A stretch of 64,000 nt of DNA from Burhinus oedicnemus (Eukaryota > Chordata > Aves > Charadriiformes > Burhinidae), in contig VFFE01008918.1 of assembly GCA_008921705.1 (NCBI GenBank), positions 3,204,783 to 3,268,782 of the forward strand, read 5' to 3'. Positions 24,241 to 37,955 of this stretch are shown piece after piece. The notes below the pieces were generated by a model. The model did no database searches and was not told the origin of the DNA. It saw nothing but the letters and a program-made list of their open reading frames with translations. The translations under genes were made by a program, and so were the position numbers. Numbering within the stretch: position 1 is the stretch's first letter; each line of letters starts with the position of its first letter.

Positions 24241-27200
24241 TGAGGACTACTACATAGCATTTTTTTGGGAGCCCCAAGGAGGTAAGAAAGTTGTTAAAGG
24301 CTTTCTAGATACAAATTCAAACTTTTTCATAAAATTTAAGTAGAATATTAAGTGCAGCACAAAATAAGCTGTGACTGCTTTGCATTGTTGCCAGGAACTC
24401 CTATTTTGCACAGCCTTGCTCCTTAATTCCCTGGATGGGTTTGTAACTGAAAGGAAGCAGAGAAACATTGGGTGTTTTCTGTCAGAAAAGAGCCCCCACC
24501 TATAGTCCTGTAGAAACCAGGCTACATTTAAAGAGTGAAATGATTACCTAAAATGGGATTCATCTGTCCTACGGCTCTTTAAAAGGCATCTCATCTAAAC
24601 TGACAGTTTAGATTCTCTATCTTGCAAACAGAAAAGTATCAGTACTTCAAGTTCATCTCATCATAAAATTAGCATATAAAATAGGTGAGATTTTAGTGGC
24701 TGTGAAGGGAAAGAACTGATATATGTAATGTTTCTTAAATCTGATCTCTACCTTCAGGTTTAGGGTTATATATCATCCAGTCATCTAAAGATTTGAGAAT
24801 GTTACATATAAGATCTTTAGACAGCAAGCGGATTCTCCTTCATTTAGTGCTGTTTCAGATACCGCTACTGGGAGGAATGTTGGTAGTTTGAGATATGTCT
24901 TGGCTTTTACAATAGGATAGCTCAGGGGAGACTCTACCCCTAAATGGCTGGTGGACCCCAATTTCTGTATTAGATATGTGATTTAAAGATCTGTGTAAAG
25001 CTATTTGGTGGAACATTAAACATTCAACCTCCTACCAATGCTTCACTGATGAAGTTCAAATGTACATTTCAAATATAGCTGTGCAGATCTTGCTGCTTGC
25101 TGACAAAGGACATTTATTCAACTGAGCTGGTTATAAGTAATAAAGACACAAATTATAAATATGCATAGTCATGCCTGGCTCCATTTTATGTTTTTTCTAG
25201 AGCACAGACCTAGATACCTAGCGCCTTCAAAATTACATACTGGATGGATTATTTAGACCCTGTACAAAACCATTATATTAAAATCACTGTATAATACAAC
25301 ATAAAGAGTGGGATTCATTTAACTAAACAACCACAAACATCGGAATTGTTGATATATCCATCTTTAAGCTAATTTTTTGATCATCAGAAACAATCAGGCT
25401 CTTAGTAGCGCATCTCATCCTAAAATAGTCAACTAATATAGACCAAGATAATTCTTCCTAAAATGGCTGATTGTCTCTGTTTGGAAGAAAGTGAGACGAA
25501 ATTGTACAGCTTGGAGTATGTCTCTACGCTGGTGATGCCAAGAGTTAGATAAGATGAATCCAAAGTTCCTTAAAAACCTAGTGCTAAAACACAAACCAGA
25601 AACTACCTATGGAATATGTCTTTTTTAGAAGAATTTCTGGGCTACTTCAGCTGCACAACTTCAAAAATAGATCGTAATGCTCTTTGGATCAGTTAGAAAT
25701 AAACTTCATTGCTTACTACTCCTATTAATTTAAAAATTATTTCTGTATCCTCTTTCATCAGTTCCAAAGTCACTTTGTGGGAGAGAAAACTGGTATGTCA
25801 AGAATCTACATATTTCACTTATGAAAGTATCTACTGCCTCACCACTTCGTAAAGAAACAGGAAATAAACTGGGTCTTGCAATACAGTAGTTCTAGAAAAG
25901 ATCTTGCTAAAGCAGAAAAGTAAATCAAGACTCATTCTGTATTAAGATGACAAAAATGAAAATCTTTATCAGGAAAGGGTTAGGAGAAGTTATACAGTAT
26001 ACCCTATAAAAATAAATTACAATACACAAAAGAAAATGGATTTGCATTTAAAAATTGGAACTACAGTGGCTAATCTGCCTGCTGTAAGGAGCTTCACAAT
26101 ATTTCTTGCTTTATGAAAATACACATGCCACCTTTTACAAGGAATCAGATACACTTACCAACCTTTTCAAGTTTACAAAATCAGTGGTAGGAATATTGAC
26201 ACAAGGATTGATTATATCATTGCCAATATCTAAGTGTCATTACCTCTTCTAAATACTGTGGTATAGAAGCACAGTATGTTAACTCATCCAAAATAAGGCT
26301 TTCTCATACAAAGATTTAATAAGAAACTAAAAATATTCAAACTGAATTAACTTACAAAAAATTCACTCTCTAATGGTGTCTAAAATTAGGCAAATGTAGT
26401 CTGTCTCATGGAGGAAAAAGGCAAAAAATAGCATTATCTTTTTAAAAGAATAATTACATAAACATATGCAAGTTAATTAAAAGGCACTTAAGCAAGGCTA
26501 AACAGGTGCCATAGAGATTAAATTAGCCACATTAGAGGCTCTATATATGGCACAAATAGAGAAATAGACTCTAAAGGGAGATGCCATAAGCCAACCTGCT
26601 AAAAACTCAGAATGAAGGAAGTTATTAGAATGATAAAATCAGATAAAAATAGGTATGAAAAGGGGCCTCAAGTTGTCATTTAACATATCCACTGGCCCAG
26701 TCAGAATCAGCTTTACTTATGTGATGTCAGTATGTATATTTCTGTGGTGCTCTGAAAGACCTTCAGTACCAGACACAACCTCCACATCTAACCTAGTTCA
26801 GAGATTCATTATCATTTACACGCAGCCTGAAATTTTCTTGCTGCTGTTGAAGACCATCCTAACCACCATGGATACAGAGTACAAAGTACTTTTCTTCTTA
26901 CAGTAGCCTCTTATGCACTTGACAACTGTTTTTAATGTACCCATTCAGTATTCTCTATGGTTTTGAGGTGTGGTTTTTTTCGCGCGTGTGTGTCCCTTGG
27001 TGGCTACATTCTCCTCAGTCTTACAGTCATTCATGCTAATCTTCTTGTAATTCTTTCCACTTACTTTTGGACTCTCTCTTTATGGTCAGCATCTCTCCTG
27101 AAGTGAAACATATAACTAGAAAGACCTTCTCCGAAAAGAGAAAGTAGTTTCTAAACAAGGAGAATAGAAAGCTCTGGAAACATCAGATCTGGAAAATTAC

Positions 27201-30200
27201 ACATAATATTACAGTAAGGCAGACCACGGAAATATGAGAAAGTGACTTATCAAGAGTATAAAATATTTTCAAATACTACTACTAAGTAGTAGACTACTAA
27301 GGTCTTTGTTAGCATTTATCTCAATACCAGAAAAATATAAATGGCAAATTTCATACAGTCTTTGAAAAGACCTCCAGGATTATCTTGGGAACTGGCAACC
27401 TAAGAGTTTATGTGTTGACTCAAGTGTACTGGAAAACTGGAATGTGATTGCTGAAGTAGTCACTTCCCAGGGTTTGTCCTACCCCTCTCCTAAAGTTTAC
27501 TGTCTCTGCAGTAGAACAGCTGACCTAAACCAGTACGATAAACCAGCTTTGATTTCAGCCCACAGAAATATAAATAATAATTTAAAAAGCTGAAGATAGC
27601 AAGTCCTGCATAATAGTTTCACCCAGCATATAAATCAACAACTTCTGCTCTGTACCAAAATGTGGTAATAAAGAACAAAGTTAGCATATGTATAGACAAA
27701 ATTGGCACAACAGAACATTAGCCTGTTTTTTGTTGATGAGAGTTATTTACTGGAGTACTTCTCTTAACTTCTTAACAAATTTATAAAAAAGAGTGACTCA
27801 GCCAGTAAAATTCACTTAGTCATTCACCAAAGACTCTTAATACTGTGTAGTATGTCATTCCTCCCATGAAGTGACATGACAGGGGATGGCAGTTATTGTA
27901 AAGTTATTTTGGACAGTCAAATTTAAGGAGAAGGAATTTACAAAGAGGGCACACAGGCTGTCCTTGAAGAAAAAGGAAAATTAAGGAGTAATTAACAAAA
28001 TTGTTTTTGTCTTGTCATATGTTCGAGGAACTATGGAATTCACCACCTCAGGAACCTGTGGAGACCACAGACTTTAACATATTAAAACATGGAGCAGACT
28101 TTGACATGAATGCCTACCTATTCACTAAACATTCATGTTGCTACAGGCTCCAAAACTATATGCACCTCTGTGTTTTAGTACAGAACAACAAAAATATCTT
28201 CACACATCCATGGGATATAAATAAATAGTCAAGGAACACATTCTTTTCTTTTCTTTTTTTCAGGGCTACATAAAATATCATCAAGTTTTACCAAGGTAAA
28301 AAAAAATTTAAAGAGCCTAAATCAAGCTCTATCTACTTTTGCAGCTGTGACATGAAGAAAACAAGTAAAAGAAACATCTTCAGTGTACTGTGTTTCCCTC
28401 CTGACTTTTTTTTTTTAATTTTCCACACCTACGTGGACATGAGCCATTTCCACTTGGCATGATTTTTGCATTCCTATCAAATAGGTGAATGTTTGTTAAT
28501 AGACTACAATAATTTAATTCTAAAAACAAAAGAGAAAAACGTGAAAGTGTCATTTTATTTTAGAATTCTGGAAGGCAAGAATGGACACATTATTTCATTA
28601 ATATCAGGCTAAAATTGTTTGAATATTTATGTAGGTAAGCTATAAAAGTTTAATATGATGTTCAGAATCAAACAAGCAGGAAAATTCACCCTTCCAAATT
28701 CACAGGGGAACTTTAAAGGGCCCTAGCACTCTTAATTCCAGAAAATTCACAGTGTAGAAAGACGCATTGCTTTCATATAAGAGTCCAAGTTTGAAGGCAA
28801 TGCTAATTTGCCTTTGACTTAGAGATGTCGGATCTGTTCTTGAAATACCGCTACCAGTAACACAGTAACAAGAGATGTTATTTTAAAATCTTTTATTTAA
28901 AGCTTTTTTATTTTATTACTTTTTTCTTTTTAAAGAGCTTTAAACTCCCAGATCATCCATGGCCCCTCAAGGACTTTTTTTTTGTCTCTTTCTTCCACAT
29001 CTTTACTTGGAAAGAGACATAAACATGAACTTTTACATGTTCCATTTGGTTGCCTGGTTAAATCACTCTGTGAAACCTTTCTAAAATTCCTTTCTTCGTA
29101 GAGATTCAAATCTTAATATAAATATATCATATCTGTAAAAGAAGAAAGAAGCTGATCCAGTTATGCAGATACTCTAGAGGAGTTCAGTGGTGTTAACTTC
29201 AAGGATAGCCTGGGATTTTTGACAGCCTTGAATAAGGCTTTCACTGTTATTTAACTCCAAAGTGAGGTTTAATACTTTTTTCTTTTGCCATCAGAAAATG
29301 TTTGCCTTAGGAAAATAGTATATATCGGGACTAACAAACTCCTTTTGTTTCACTATTGCACAGGGGTTGTTTATATGTGGAAACATGGGATGAAGCTCTT
29401 ATTCTGGGTTTAAATCAGATTTGGTTCAATTTAATATCCAGAAGAATCTATACTAGAAACACTTTACCATTATAGAAATACCAATACAGTAAACCAGCAA
29501 AGTGCTCCTAATGGAGCCATTATCAACCTGAACCTTTGTATCAATATAATAAATTCACTGTCTTGAAGCAAATCAAGCTAAAGGACATCTTTGCTGGTAG
29601 AACAGAATCTGTAGTAGGGATTTATGCCAGCTCAGATGTGTGAGTTTAAGTTCACTCTCTGTACCTTGGCTGTTTGAACTGTAACAAAGTCGTTAAGGCA
29701 GTTCTAGTCTAAGTCAATTGGGAAAAAGCTTGAAGTAAATGGCTTAAATTAAGCTTTAATAAACCATTGTGAAATTTAAATAAGTGTGTTTAATGAAATT
29801 GGATTGGATTAAAAAGTGGTTTAAATTCAGTATAAATTTGGTGTAAATTCCTTGTTTGTATATACAACCTTTGTGCAGTCTGAATTTTCCCAGTTCTACA
29901 TTGAAATGTATTTTATTCGAGCTCAGATATCAGCTTTCCTTCAAGTACAGCCTTCACATATAAGCAAATGTGTGTCAAGCAATTTAGGAATATGCCTGAA
30001 AGAAATATGATTTTCCCTCCTGAATCAATCAATCCTCTCTTCTTCCTATACTGCCTATACAGTTCTTATAAATGATACCTTCACAATTCTTCTGGGAGGT
30101 TAAGTAAGTGAAATGTTAATGCAGTTCTCGTATGAGAAAAAATACATGTAGATTCCCAGTGCTCTGTAATCATAACGTTTCAAGATCATATTCATATTCT

Positions 30201-30279
30201 TGAAATGCTGGCTGCCTAAGATATTGCAATCTATATTTCTTTTAAGAGATTAAAAAAAAAAAAAAAGGAAAAAGGAAAG
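24241..30279. other. Long AT-rich non-coding stretch
   Basis: About 6 kb without a supportable gene, RNA or transposon. Small structures include a perfect short dyad at 27276-27292 (CTACTACT / AGTAGTAG), a GT/CG alternating word near 26980, and an A15 run at 30252-30266. The longest open frame is 83 codons (26655-26906), without recognisable homology. Confidence 0.6.
30252..30266. repeat. A15 run in A/G-rich tract
   Basis: Fifteen A followed by an A/G-rich tail (ggaaaaaggaaagaaac). Simple sequence next to the candidate element at 30280. Confidence 0.85.
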
Positions 30280-30490
30280 AAACAGGTAGAATCAGTGTCA
30301 TTATGTGAGAACCAATTCAATTAATTCACTGCAATTGGAACCTTGCGAAGGATTTACAAACAAACGAGTGGGATTGCGATTAACATGTTCCCTTGTCCCT
30401 GAGCAAGCCTCCCCTTTGATCTTTCCAGATGACAGGATATGTGTCTTAGGAATTAGAATGTAATGCAGGCATCAGCCCTGATTGATGGAG
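30280..30490. promoter_or_regulatory. Candidate conserved non-coding element with TCF/LEF-type site
   Basis: The block contains homeodomain-like TTAATT (30321-30326) and a strong TCF/LEF-type word CTTTGATC (30414-30421) in non-repetitive sequence. Calling it an enhancer is inference. Confidence 0.3.
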
Positions 30491-33209
30491 GGGTATCAGG
30501 GCTGAGCGAGAGGAAACTCTTCAGGCAAGCAGGCATGTGTCACTGTATTTATTGCACTGCCCCTCCTCCTAGTTCTTTCCTGAAAGGAACCTTTTCACCT
30601 AGGTTCAGCTTGTCATTAGCAATGGCACTACAGATAGGTGTTTTTCTTTTTTAGCTATGATCCCTGGAAGCTGTGCTCTGTGTCAGGTGCTCCTTTCTTT
30701 TGACCTACTTTGGATTGCAGCTTTGCCTTTAATAAGAACACAGTGGTCTTTTCACACGTTAATAGTCACTAATGCAGATACAGCCTGGGAGAAAAAAAAA
30801 ATATGTAGGGAGAAAGAATTCAGTATTTAGGTTCTTACCTCTAACCTGAAACAAGGTAGAGTAGAAATATTTTTTAGGTATATAAATAAAATATCTCAGG
30901 TATTGGAAGTGATATAGCTGGATTTTGCACGGGCTAATTTGCTATATTTCTTGTTTATGAGTATTAGTACTAGTCTACTCAATCAAAAAAACATCTTTAC
31001 CAATCACTTTTCTCAGTCCTCAGAGCATACAAAATGATGTAGCTCAAGTCTCTTTAAAAGAATAGTGCGTGCTTACATCAGCTGAACCTCAGAGTCATTA
31101 TTTAGTCTTTGAAAAGTCCCTCAAAATAATTTGCTAATAATTTAAATTATGTTAAAAAAGTAATAAAGGTAATGTATTTCATGGCAATGGTTGTTGCCTT
31201 GTGACTGCTCAGCTGACAGTCATTTGCCTTCCAAAGTACAGTCAGATTAATGACATTGTACCACAATGGCCTCATGTCTCCGAGAAAAAAGGGATTCTTA
31301 CTGATAGTTGCATGTGTGATATATGCATGTTATATAGCCTATGCGTGAAGCTGTCATATATGGAAAAAGCTGGTCTTATGGAAAAGGAGAATTCTGGAAG
31401 GAAGGTGAGATGTTTGTCATGCTGATTTGCATACCAGATTCTGTGGTGATCTTATTTTAGAGTTTTATGTCATGAAAATATTGCTATTCATATTTGTGTC
31501 GTTCGTTTAGTTGTTCCTACAATAGGTGAGTCAGCAGAAAATGTAAGCATTTGACTAATTTTCATTATATATGTTACCCAATCCTTATTCAACAGAGCAT
31601 ATCATGCTTTATAATATATTATACTGTATAGAATATTATAAAAACATGCTCTTTTCTCAAAGAATTTAAGTGATTTGCCATTTGGGATGTGAGAGAAGAG
31701 TGAAAGTATTTTTGTTATTTTGAGAGAGGAAGGAAAATAAACTCTTCTGTTTCACATAAAGGTGTCTAAGCAATTTATGTAACACTTGTAAAACTCCTAC
31801 AAATCTAAAATAGCATTTCTTAAGTAACTGTGGCTTAACAGGAAATGTAACAAGAAGCAGGAATCTATTGAACCAGTTAAAGCTTTTAGGAGTGGCACGT
31901 GTCTGTACTGTAAAGGGAGAATTCCCATGTAACCGAAGTGACTTTGTGGCATTAGCTTTTTCTGGGATTTAGCCTTCACTAACTAGTTTTTTATTAAACT
32001 CTACCAAACTTCAAGGAGGTATCTCTCAGGTGGCATATTACAACAGCATACAGCAGCCTTTTGTAGACTAAATATAATTAGGGTTAGCTGATTGTTAAGA
32101 GAATTAGAGGAAAAGCATCAGGAAAAAAGGAAAAAAAAAAAGCCATTGTATCTTAAAAGCTGTGTTCAAAGCTGCATGTGTGAGTATACATAAGTTTTAA
32201 TAAGTACTCACTAAGGATAGCAGATATATACCATAACTAGTTAATTAAGCTATCATGCAAAGAATGCTGCAGTAAGCAGTCATTAGAGAGCTTCTCAACA
32301 GATTTACCTATCCTTTTCTCTCAATTTATTCTGCTAGTCTTTTCATTACAGCTGAGAAAAAGTAGGAAAAATAATGTGTGACAACTAGATCAGGAATGAC
32401 AGTTGCCTCTGAGTGTAGGATATCTCAGAATTTGTTTCATCTGTTAAAAAAAAGAAACAGTTTCATTGACAAGAAGTCAGCATCATTTGTTTTCTGACTT
32501 CTCTGTAGCCTTTCAGACAGTTTTATTCAGGCTTTCTCTCTTTCCAGCTATTTAAAATGTTTGACAGGCAAAAACATTCCTCATGGAAAACTATCATGGC
32601 TGATCCAAACATTTTATGTTGCAGAATAAATACCCAGATTCTGCTCTCTGCATGTGTGTATTGTATGTTCATGGTGTGTTTATGAATGAGATTACTCATG
32701 GAAATTAGAATGATACAACTGATTTTGTTTGATGCCAGACAAGATTTAGATATCAAAACAAGGCCTTTTAAGGAAAATTAAGATACAAGGGATGGACAGA
32801 AGAGTGTATATAAGCTTGACAAGGAGCAAATTCAAGCTAGAATGATATGGAGGAATAAATTTGCTCTTCTGTGAGTACTTTGAAAGTCTGTGCTCCCAAA
32901 TTAAGTCGCACTCAAGGTTTAATTTTTTTAAGGTTGAATAAGAAAGGCATAAATCTGCAGATCTTCAAAAAGGAAACAACTTGTAACACATGTTCCTTAG
33001 CCTTCCAAACCCAGGCTGTACACTACTGCTATTTCATCATCTGAGCAGTCAGGTGAAGCTTTTAGACCTAGGAAGGATATCTCATAGGAGATGAATTTTC
33101 ATAATGAAATAAGCTATGATAAATGCTGTTTGTTCTTAGAGAACAAAAGCCTGTTTTCCTGAACACAGGAGAAATAAAAAAAAAAACAAAAACAAAAAAC
33201 CAACAAGCC
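30491..33209. other. AT-rich non-coding stretch
   Basis: No gene is supported. The notable structure is an AT-rich stem-loop at 31595-31651. Open frames up to 77 codons have no recognisable domains. Confidence 0.6.
31595..31651. repeat. Imperfect stem-loop, AT-rich
   Basis: The outer pair is GAGCAT (31595-31600) with ATGCTC (31646-31651). The inner perfect 10-bp pair is TTTATAATAT (31608-31617) with ATATTATAAA (31633-31642), around a 15-base loop. The bulge sizes are unequal (7 against 3 bases). AT richness makes chance formation plausible. Confidence 0.6.
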
Positions 33210-33371
33210 ACCAGGAGTGTTTCATTACTTGTGGCTTCAAGCCACTTTTATCTGGCATGTGGTTTAAAATGGGGTCTTTACAAGGCCACGGTCCCAGTGT
33301 TTTTGCAGTCTGGGTGTCATTTTTCATTACTGATTTCTCAAACTTCTCTCTTTCAATGGCAAAAGATGATG
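33210..33371. promoter_or_regulatory. Candidate conserved non-coding block upstream of a pyrimidine tract
   Basis: Mixed-composition sequence with a small dyad (gtggcttcaagccac, about 33231-33245). The 166-codon open frame spanning 33123-33623 runs through this block and the pyrimidine tract; it is compositionally driven and I do not call it a gene. Confidence 0.22.
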
Positions 33372-33430
33372 CTCCTCTCCCTCTTCTTCTCCTCTCTCCC
33401 CCCCCTCTCCTTTTTTTTTTTTCCCCTTTT
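33372..33430. repeat. Uninterrupted 59-base homopyrimidine tract
   Basis: Only C and T from 33372 to 33430, including a run of nine C and a T12 stretch. Such tracts can form triplex (H-DNA) structures and cause long spurious open frames on both strands. Confidence 0.9.
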
Positions 33431-36400
33431 GAATGTCCTGGTTGTGTCTGTCTGGAGGGGATGGTATTTCTTTCCTCCCAGCTGTCCAGACCTGGCAAGC
33501 TATGGTTGTGCAGTGTCGTTCAATTCATGTGTCTGTGCTCAGATTTCTTTCCAAGAAGAATGTGGGAATGTGGGAGGGTGGTGTAGAGCTGGGTTGTCTT
33601 CTGACATGCAGGCGTGCTGGTAGGGATGGCAAGACTGAAGTCTAGATGCAGTGGAGTATGCCTGTGCTGCCTGTAGACACAATTGTATTTTCTGAACTAT
33701 TAGACTTCTGGATTAATAAAGGAGAAGAATCTCCATGTGCTGATGTTACAACTTTTTCTCAAATCCTTTTTTACCAGGAACAATTTCCACTTAGTTCTTC
33801 CTGATTTCAGTACATTCACACACAGTTTTTTCATTATTTCTGTTGCAGATACAATGCCACTTACAAAAGCTAAATAAGAAATCCATATCCGGAAACTAAA
33901 CAGGGCCAAGGACTCAATTGTCTGTGTAAATTATTGGAAAAGTCTTCACTGTTTTGTCTCGGGTGAGCTATTCTCCAGACTATGACCGGAATACACAATG
34001 GTTAACATGGCTGGGTCAACTCCCATCAGGCAGTTTGGATGCAGCTGCCCTAATTCAGCTGATCAAAAAGTTTAGCTTGATAGTGAAGCATCATACCAGG
34101 ACAGGTGCTGTCAGACACAAAAAATAAATAACATCTGAATCTTTTTACATAGTACTTTGGAGGCAGCTATAGTGTTAACAATCGTCCCACCTGAGCCTTA
34201 GTACCTGCAAACTCTCCCTAGACAATCCAGAGAAAGACTTTCTGGAGGTTAGAGAACCATTGCATCAGTTTCAAGTAGAGACTTTGTTATGCTTTTGACT
34301 TGGGTGGAGGCCATCCATCGTTGTTTCAAGAACTGACTAGATTTCTTTCTGATTTCTTCATGAAAAGGCAGCCAACAAACCCATCAGTTATACATTCTTG
34401 AGTGCCATCTGCTGGCACCTTCCCTATTACAAGCACATATACACATTTACATGTATGTATACATATTTATATATGTACATATACAGACACACGCACATAT
34501 ATGCATGTATAGATATATAAATATTTGTATACGTGTATATAAATATAAATGTATCTATAAGTCAGGCTCATAATAACCGATTTGCAATGTGTATTCACCC
34601 ATTTAAGAGCTCTCACCTCATTGTTACTGTGCTTAGGAGTTAAAGCTAAGTTAAATTAGCAGAATTAATGAAGTTGCTTCTCCTATGAGACTGTGTCCCA
34701 TATTCCTAACCAATTCCATGCCCCCTCCCACACACACACAACTCACAACTCTGAGCTCCCAGTCTCCCCAGCATCATCTTATCCTCTCCAAATTGGCTGA
34801 GTTATAATTGTTCTTTCCTCAGAGGGAAAATAATTTCTGTTCTTTACTCTGTCTCCAGAGTTGGCAAAACTTTTAGAACACGCACATCTTTGAGTTACCT
34901 TCCCTTCTTCTCAGACCTCACTAACTGATCACTAAGGACATAAAAGTTACCAGGTAGACCAGTGCAAAGTACAGAGGCTGTAATCCCATCTCTCGTTTTA
35001 TTTTAATTGCATTCATTTTCATGTAGTTCATTTTAATTAATTGATTGCTTTAATAATCATTAAACATGGATTGACAGTTAAATAAATATTTCTTCTTGAA
35101 GGAGATTTAAAGACTTTTTGGTTTGATCTGGGGCTTGGAGGTGAATGTTCAGGCACTGAGAAACAAACTGCTGCCATTAGCATTCATATAGAAATGAATA
35201 GGTGAAAATGAGGACAGAATTTTGCTTACAGTGGTTCAGATATCTCACTTGTTACTTTGCCATTACAAGCGGCATTCTCAGAGCATAAGCGCAAAGTATT
35301 AGGTTCTGGCCTGCAACCAGTTTCTTCACAAAGCAATGTTAAAGAGATGATAATTTTCTGAAGTCTATATTCAGGATTAGTCTTTATCATTTATTTCTGT
35401 GCCACAGAAAATTCCTTGTCCTGTTTGTACGAGATAATGACAAATAAATATGAGAAGAGACATGCACTGTACAGATCAGGTAGGACTGCAGAGGCTGCAC
35501 ATCTGTGCTCTGTCCAGGTGATGAAATGCAGGAATAGACGTTTACCAGGAGCAACTGTTAATTACAAACTATCAAGCGAAGTAACAATCATTTGTGACTT
35601 TTTGGTGTGGTTCTGTCCTACTCCATGCATTTCACCCTTCCGACAATAAAGGGCTAAGAAAAAAAACATTTTATGCAGCCAGTTCTCATTTTGTCTTTAA
35701 GAAGTAAATTTCAGTGCTGAGCCCAAGACACAGACAGTTACTAAATATCTGTAGAAATAACATTCAGAAAGAGAAAATACTTCTTGCAGTTTATAACCAT
35801 TGGCTAAACTGAAAAGCAAAACCTTGGTATGGAATCACAAACCTGTTGCAGTGTATCAAGACCCCGACTCAAAAGGTTTTCTTACCCTTTTTTTCAACAA
35901 AAAAAATTGCTTGCTACACGAAAAGAATAATTTTGGTCTGGAACTTTCAGAAGAAAGAATAAAGAGGTAACCATTTACAAATAAATTATGATCCTTTTGA
36001 AAAATGTGTTTAACTTCATGAATACGAGTAGTTCCAGCAAAGTTCTGGGTAAAAAATAAACACTACAGAAGGCTAGACTTCACATCTAATTTTAAGCTAA
36101 CAAAGAACAAGGAAATGTAACAAACAATGGAGAGAAGAAAAATAAAGTAAAAAGAGGTCATCTTATTTTCCTCTTTCTCTCTCTCTGCTGGTTTTGTTTC
36201 TATATTAAACCTCTATCTGTTTCAAATTTTATGAAATCTCTGCTTTACTGGCTTTTGAGTTGACTGAACTTTTTAATTTTTGGTTACTTCTAATATTGTT
36301 GGGAGTTTTATTTTCTTACATTTATTTCATCTTCTGAAATATGTTACATTCTATACATTGTTTTTTAATTTTAAATTAGATCAAAATAGAATAGAAACAT

Positions 36401-37935
36401 AAAATAAAATCACTATGTAGTTTCCTGCTATCAACTTTCTTCCCTTCGTTTCTTTCTTATAGTTCAAGCGTTCTTCTTGCCCTATGTAAATAGCCACAAA
36501 CTATGAGCAAGCAGTTAGGAAACAGAGGTACCAATGGTTCTCTGTAAACTTACATTCGTGTCACACTTATATCCACTCCTCTTATCCTCCAAAACAGCTA
36601 GTATTAATCATACTAGAGGTCAATGGAAACACAACTATTGATTTTGATTAGCTTTGGATTAAGATCAAAAGAACCTGGAACTTTTACTAGGTGATTTCCC
36701 ATGGGGGGTGGGGGGAATAAGATTTTCACCCAGTGCTGAATCATAAATAAAGAGCAATATCATGATTTAGTGTTTTAACCCTATCCTGGCTTGAAAAGAT
36801 CAGAGATTTTGTTGAAGGTAAGTTTTGGATCATAATACGTAAAAAATCCCAATAGTAAAAAAACCAGTTCCATGTATTATGATTTTGAAAATATGAAAAG
36901 GATGAAGAATTACTCACTAGGTAAATAAATTCTCATTCATTTATCCCACAGTATATTTAACCAATTTGCCTTTACTTTAGAGTTGACTGAAGACAGCAAA
37001 GATGATTTCTGCTTGTTATAATGAGGGCTGTACCAACCTCTATAGTTAAATGAATCACGTTTTTCATTACAGTCCATTATAGTCTCTCATAGGTTTCTGA
37101 AACTTTCAGCTTTCAGACTGAAATTTTGCAGATTTATTCTCTCTGAATACGATATTTATTGGTACTGTCATTATCCTTATTACTGGTCATTATTTTCTGT
37201 GTGAAGATGGTTTGTGCAAGATGTTTGGTCAGTTTTGAAAGATAACCAAGACAGGGAGAGGAAGAATATGCTTTGTTTAATACAAAAATTCCTATTTTTA
37301 AGGGTTTTTTCAACAGCTTTAATGCTTTAAATAATGACAATAAAATTTTAATTTTCTACTGCAGTGTATTTATTGCAAATGTCTTTGAATGTTCCCAGAA
37401 AAAAATGGGGTGAAAATCCAAGAATAAATAATATAATATTAGACTGAGCTATCTGAGAAACATTATCTGATCTTGTAATTAAAGACTGCTATAATAAACA
37501 CATGCAGAGACAAATTTAAAGTTGTACGTTCCACAGAACAGACTGAACACTTGGCACAGTTATTTAGGAAACAACACTATACAAAAAGAATGAATTATTT
37601 GACCAGCAATAGAACTGATCCAAGGAAAAAAAACAAGGGGTGTATGTGACAATTATAGCAATAAATGTCCAAGCTATTAGTAGAAGGCATTATCCATCTA
37701 ATAATAAGACACCATAAAGAATGTACAATGTAACACTTAACACTGTAACCTGATCCATCTTTTTACATCAGTTCTATGAAATGGAATAAAAATTTAGGGT
37801 GTAATTTATATTTCTGGTCATCCCTAAGACTTTCTCTGTAGCCTGATATATATAGATGCCTTTTTAAATATTCCCAAATGAAAAGTGGGGGGTTTTTACC
37901 TTCCTTTCTTTCTTATCCTTTTTTTTTTTTTTTTT
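33431..37935. other. Non-coding stretch with simple repeats
   Basis: No gene is supported. It includes the TA/CA-rich simple repeat at 34432-34560 and a short CA run at 34729-34741. A mixed-composition patch around 35400-35650 carries a 77-codon frame of unknown meaning. The stretch ends in a T17 run (37919-37935) at the assembly gap. Confidence 0.6.
34432..34560. repeat. TA/CA-rich degenerate microsatellite
   Basis: Alternating AT and CA/TG steps (acatatacaca, tatatgtacatata and similar) run for about 130 bases with many interruptions. Confidence 0.85.
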
Positions 37936-37955
37936 NNNNNNNNNNNNNNNNNNNN
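37936..37955. other. Assembly gap (20 N)
   Basis: Twenty N directly follow a T17 homopolymer (37919-37935). The true distance is unknown and the sequencing probably failed in the homopolymer. Confidence 1.

Noticed and set aside
33123..33623. 166-codon plus-strand open frame, the longest in the window
   Set aside because: It crosses a 59-base pyrimidine tract that removes stops. Both strands are open there, composition explains it, and no domain is recognisable.
36702..36716. G-rich word ggggggtgggggg as a G-quadruplex
   Set aside because: Only two G runs are present; a canonical quadruplex needs four.
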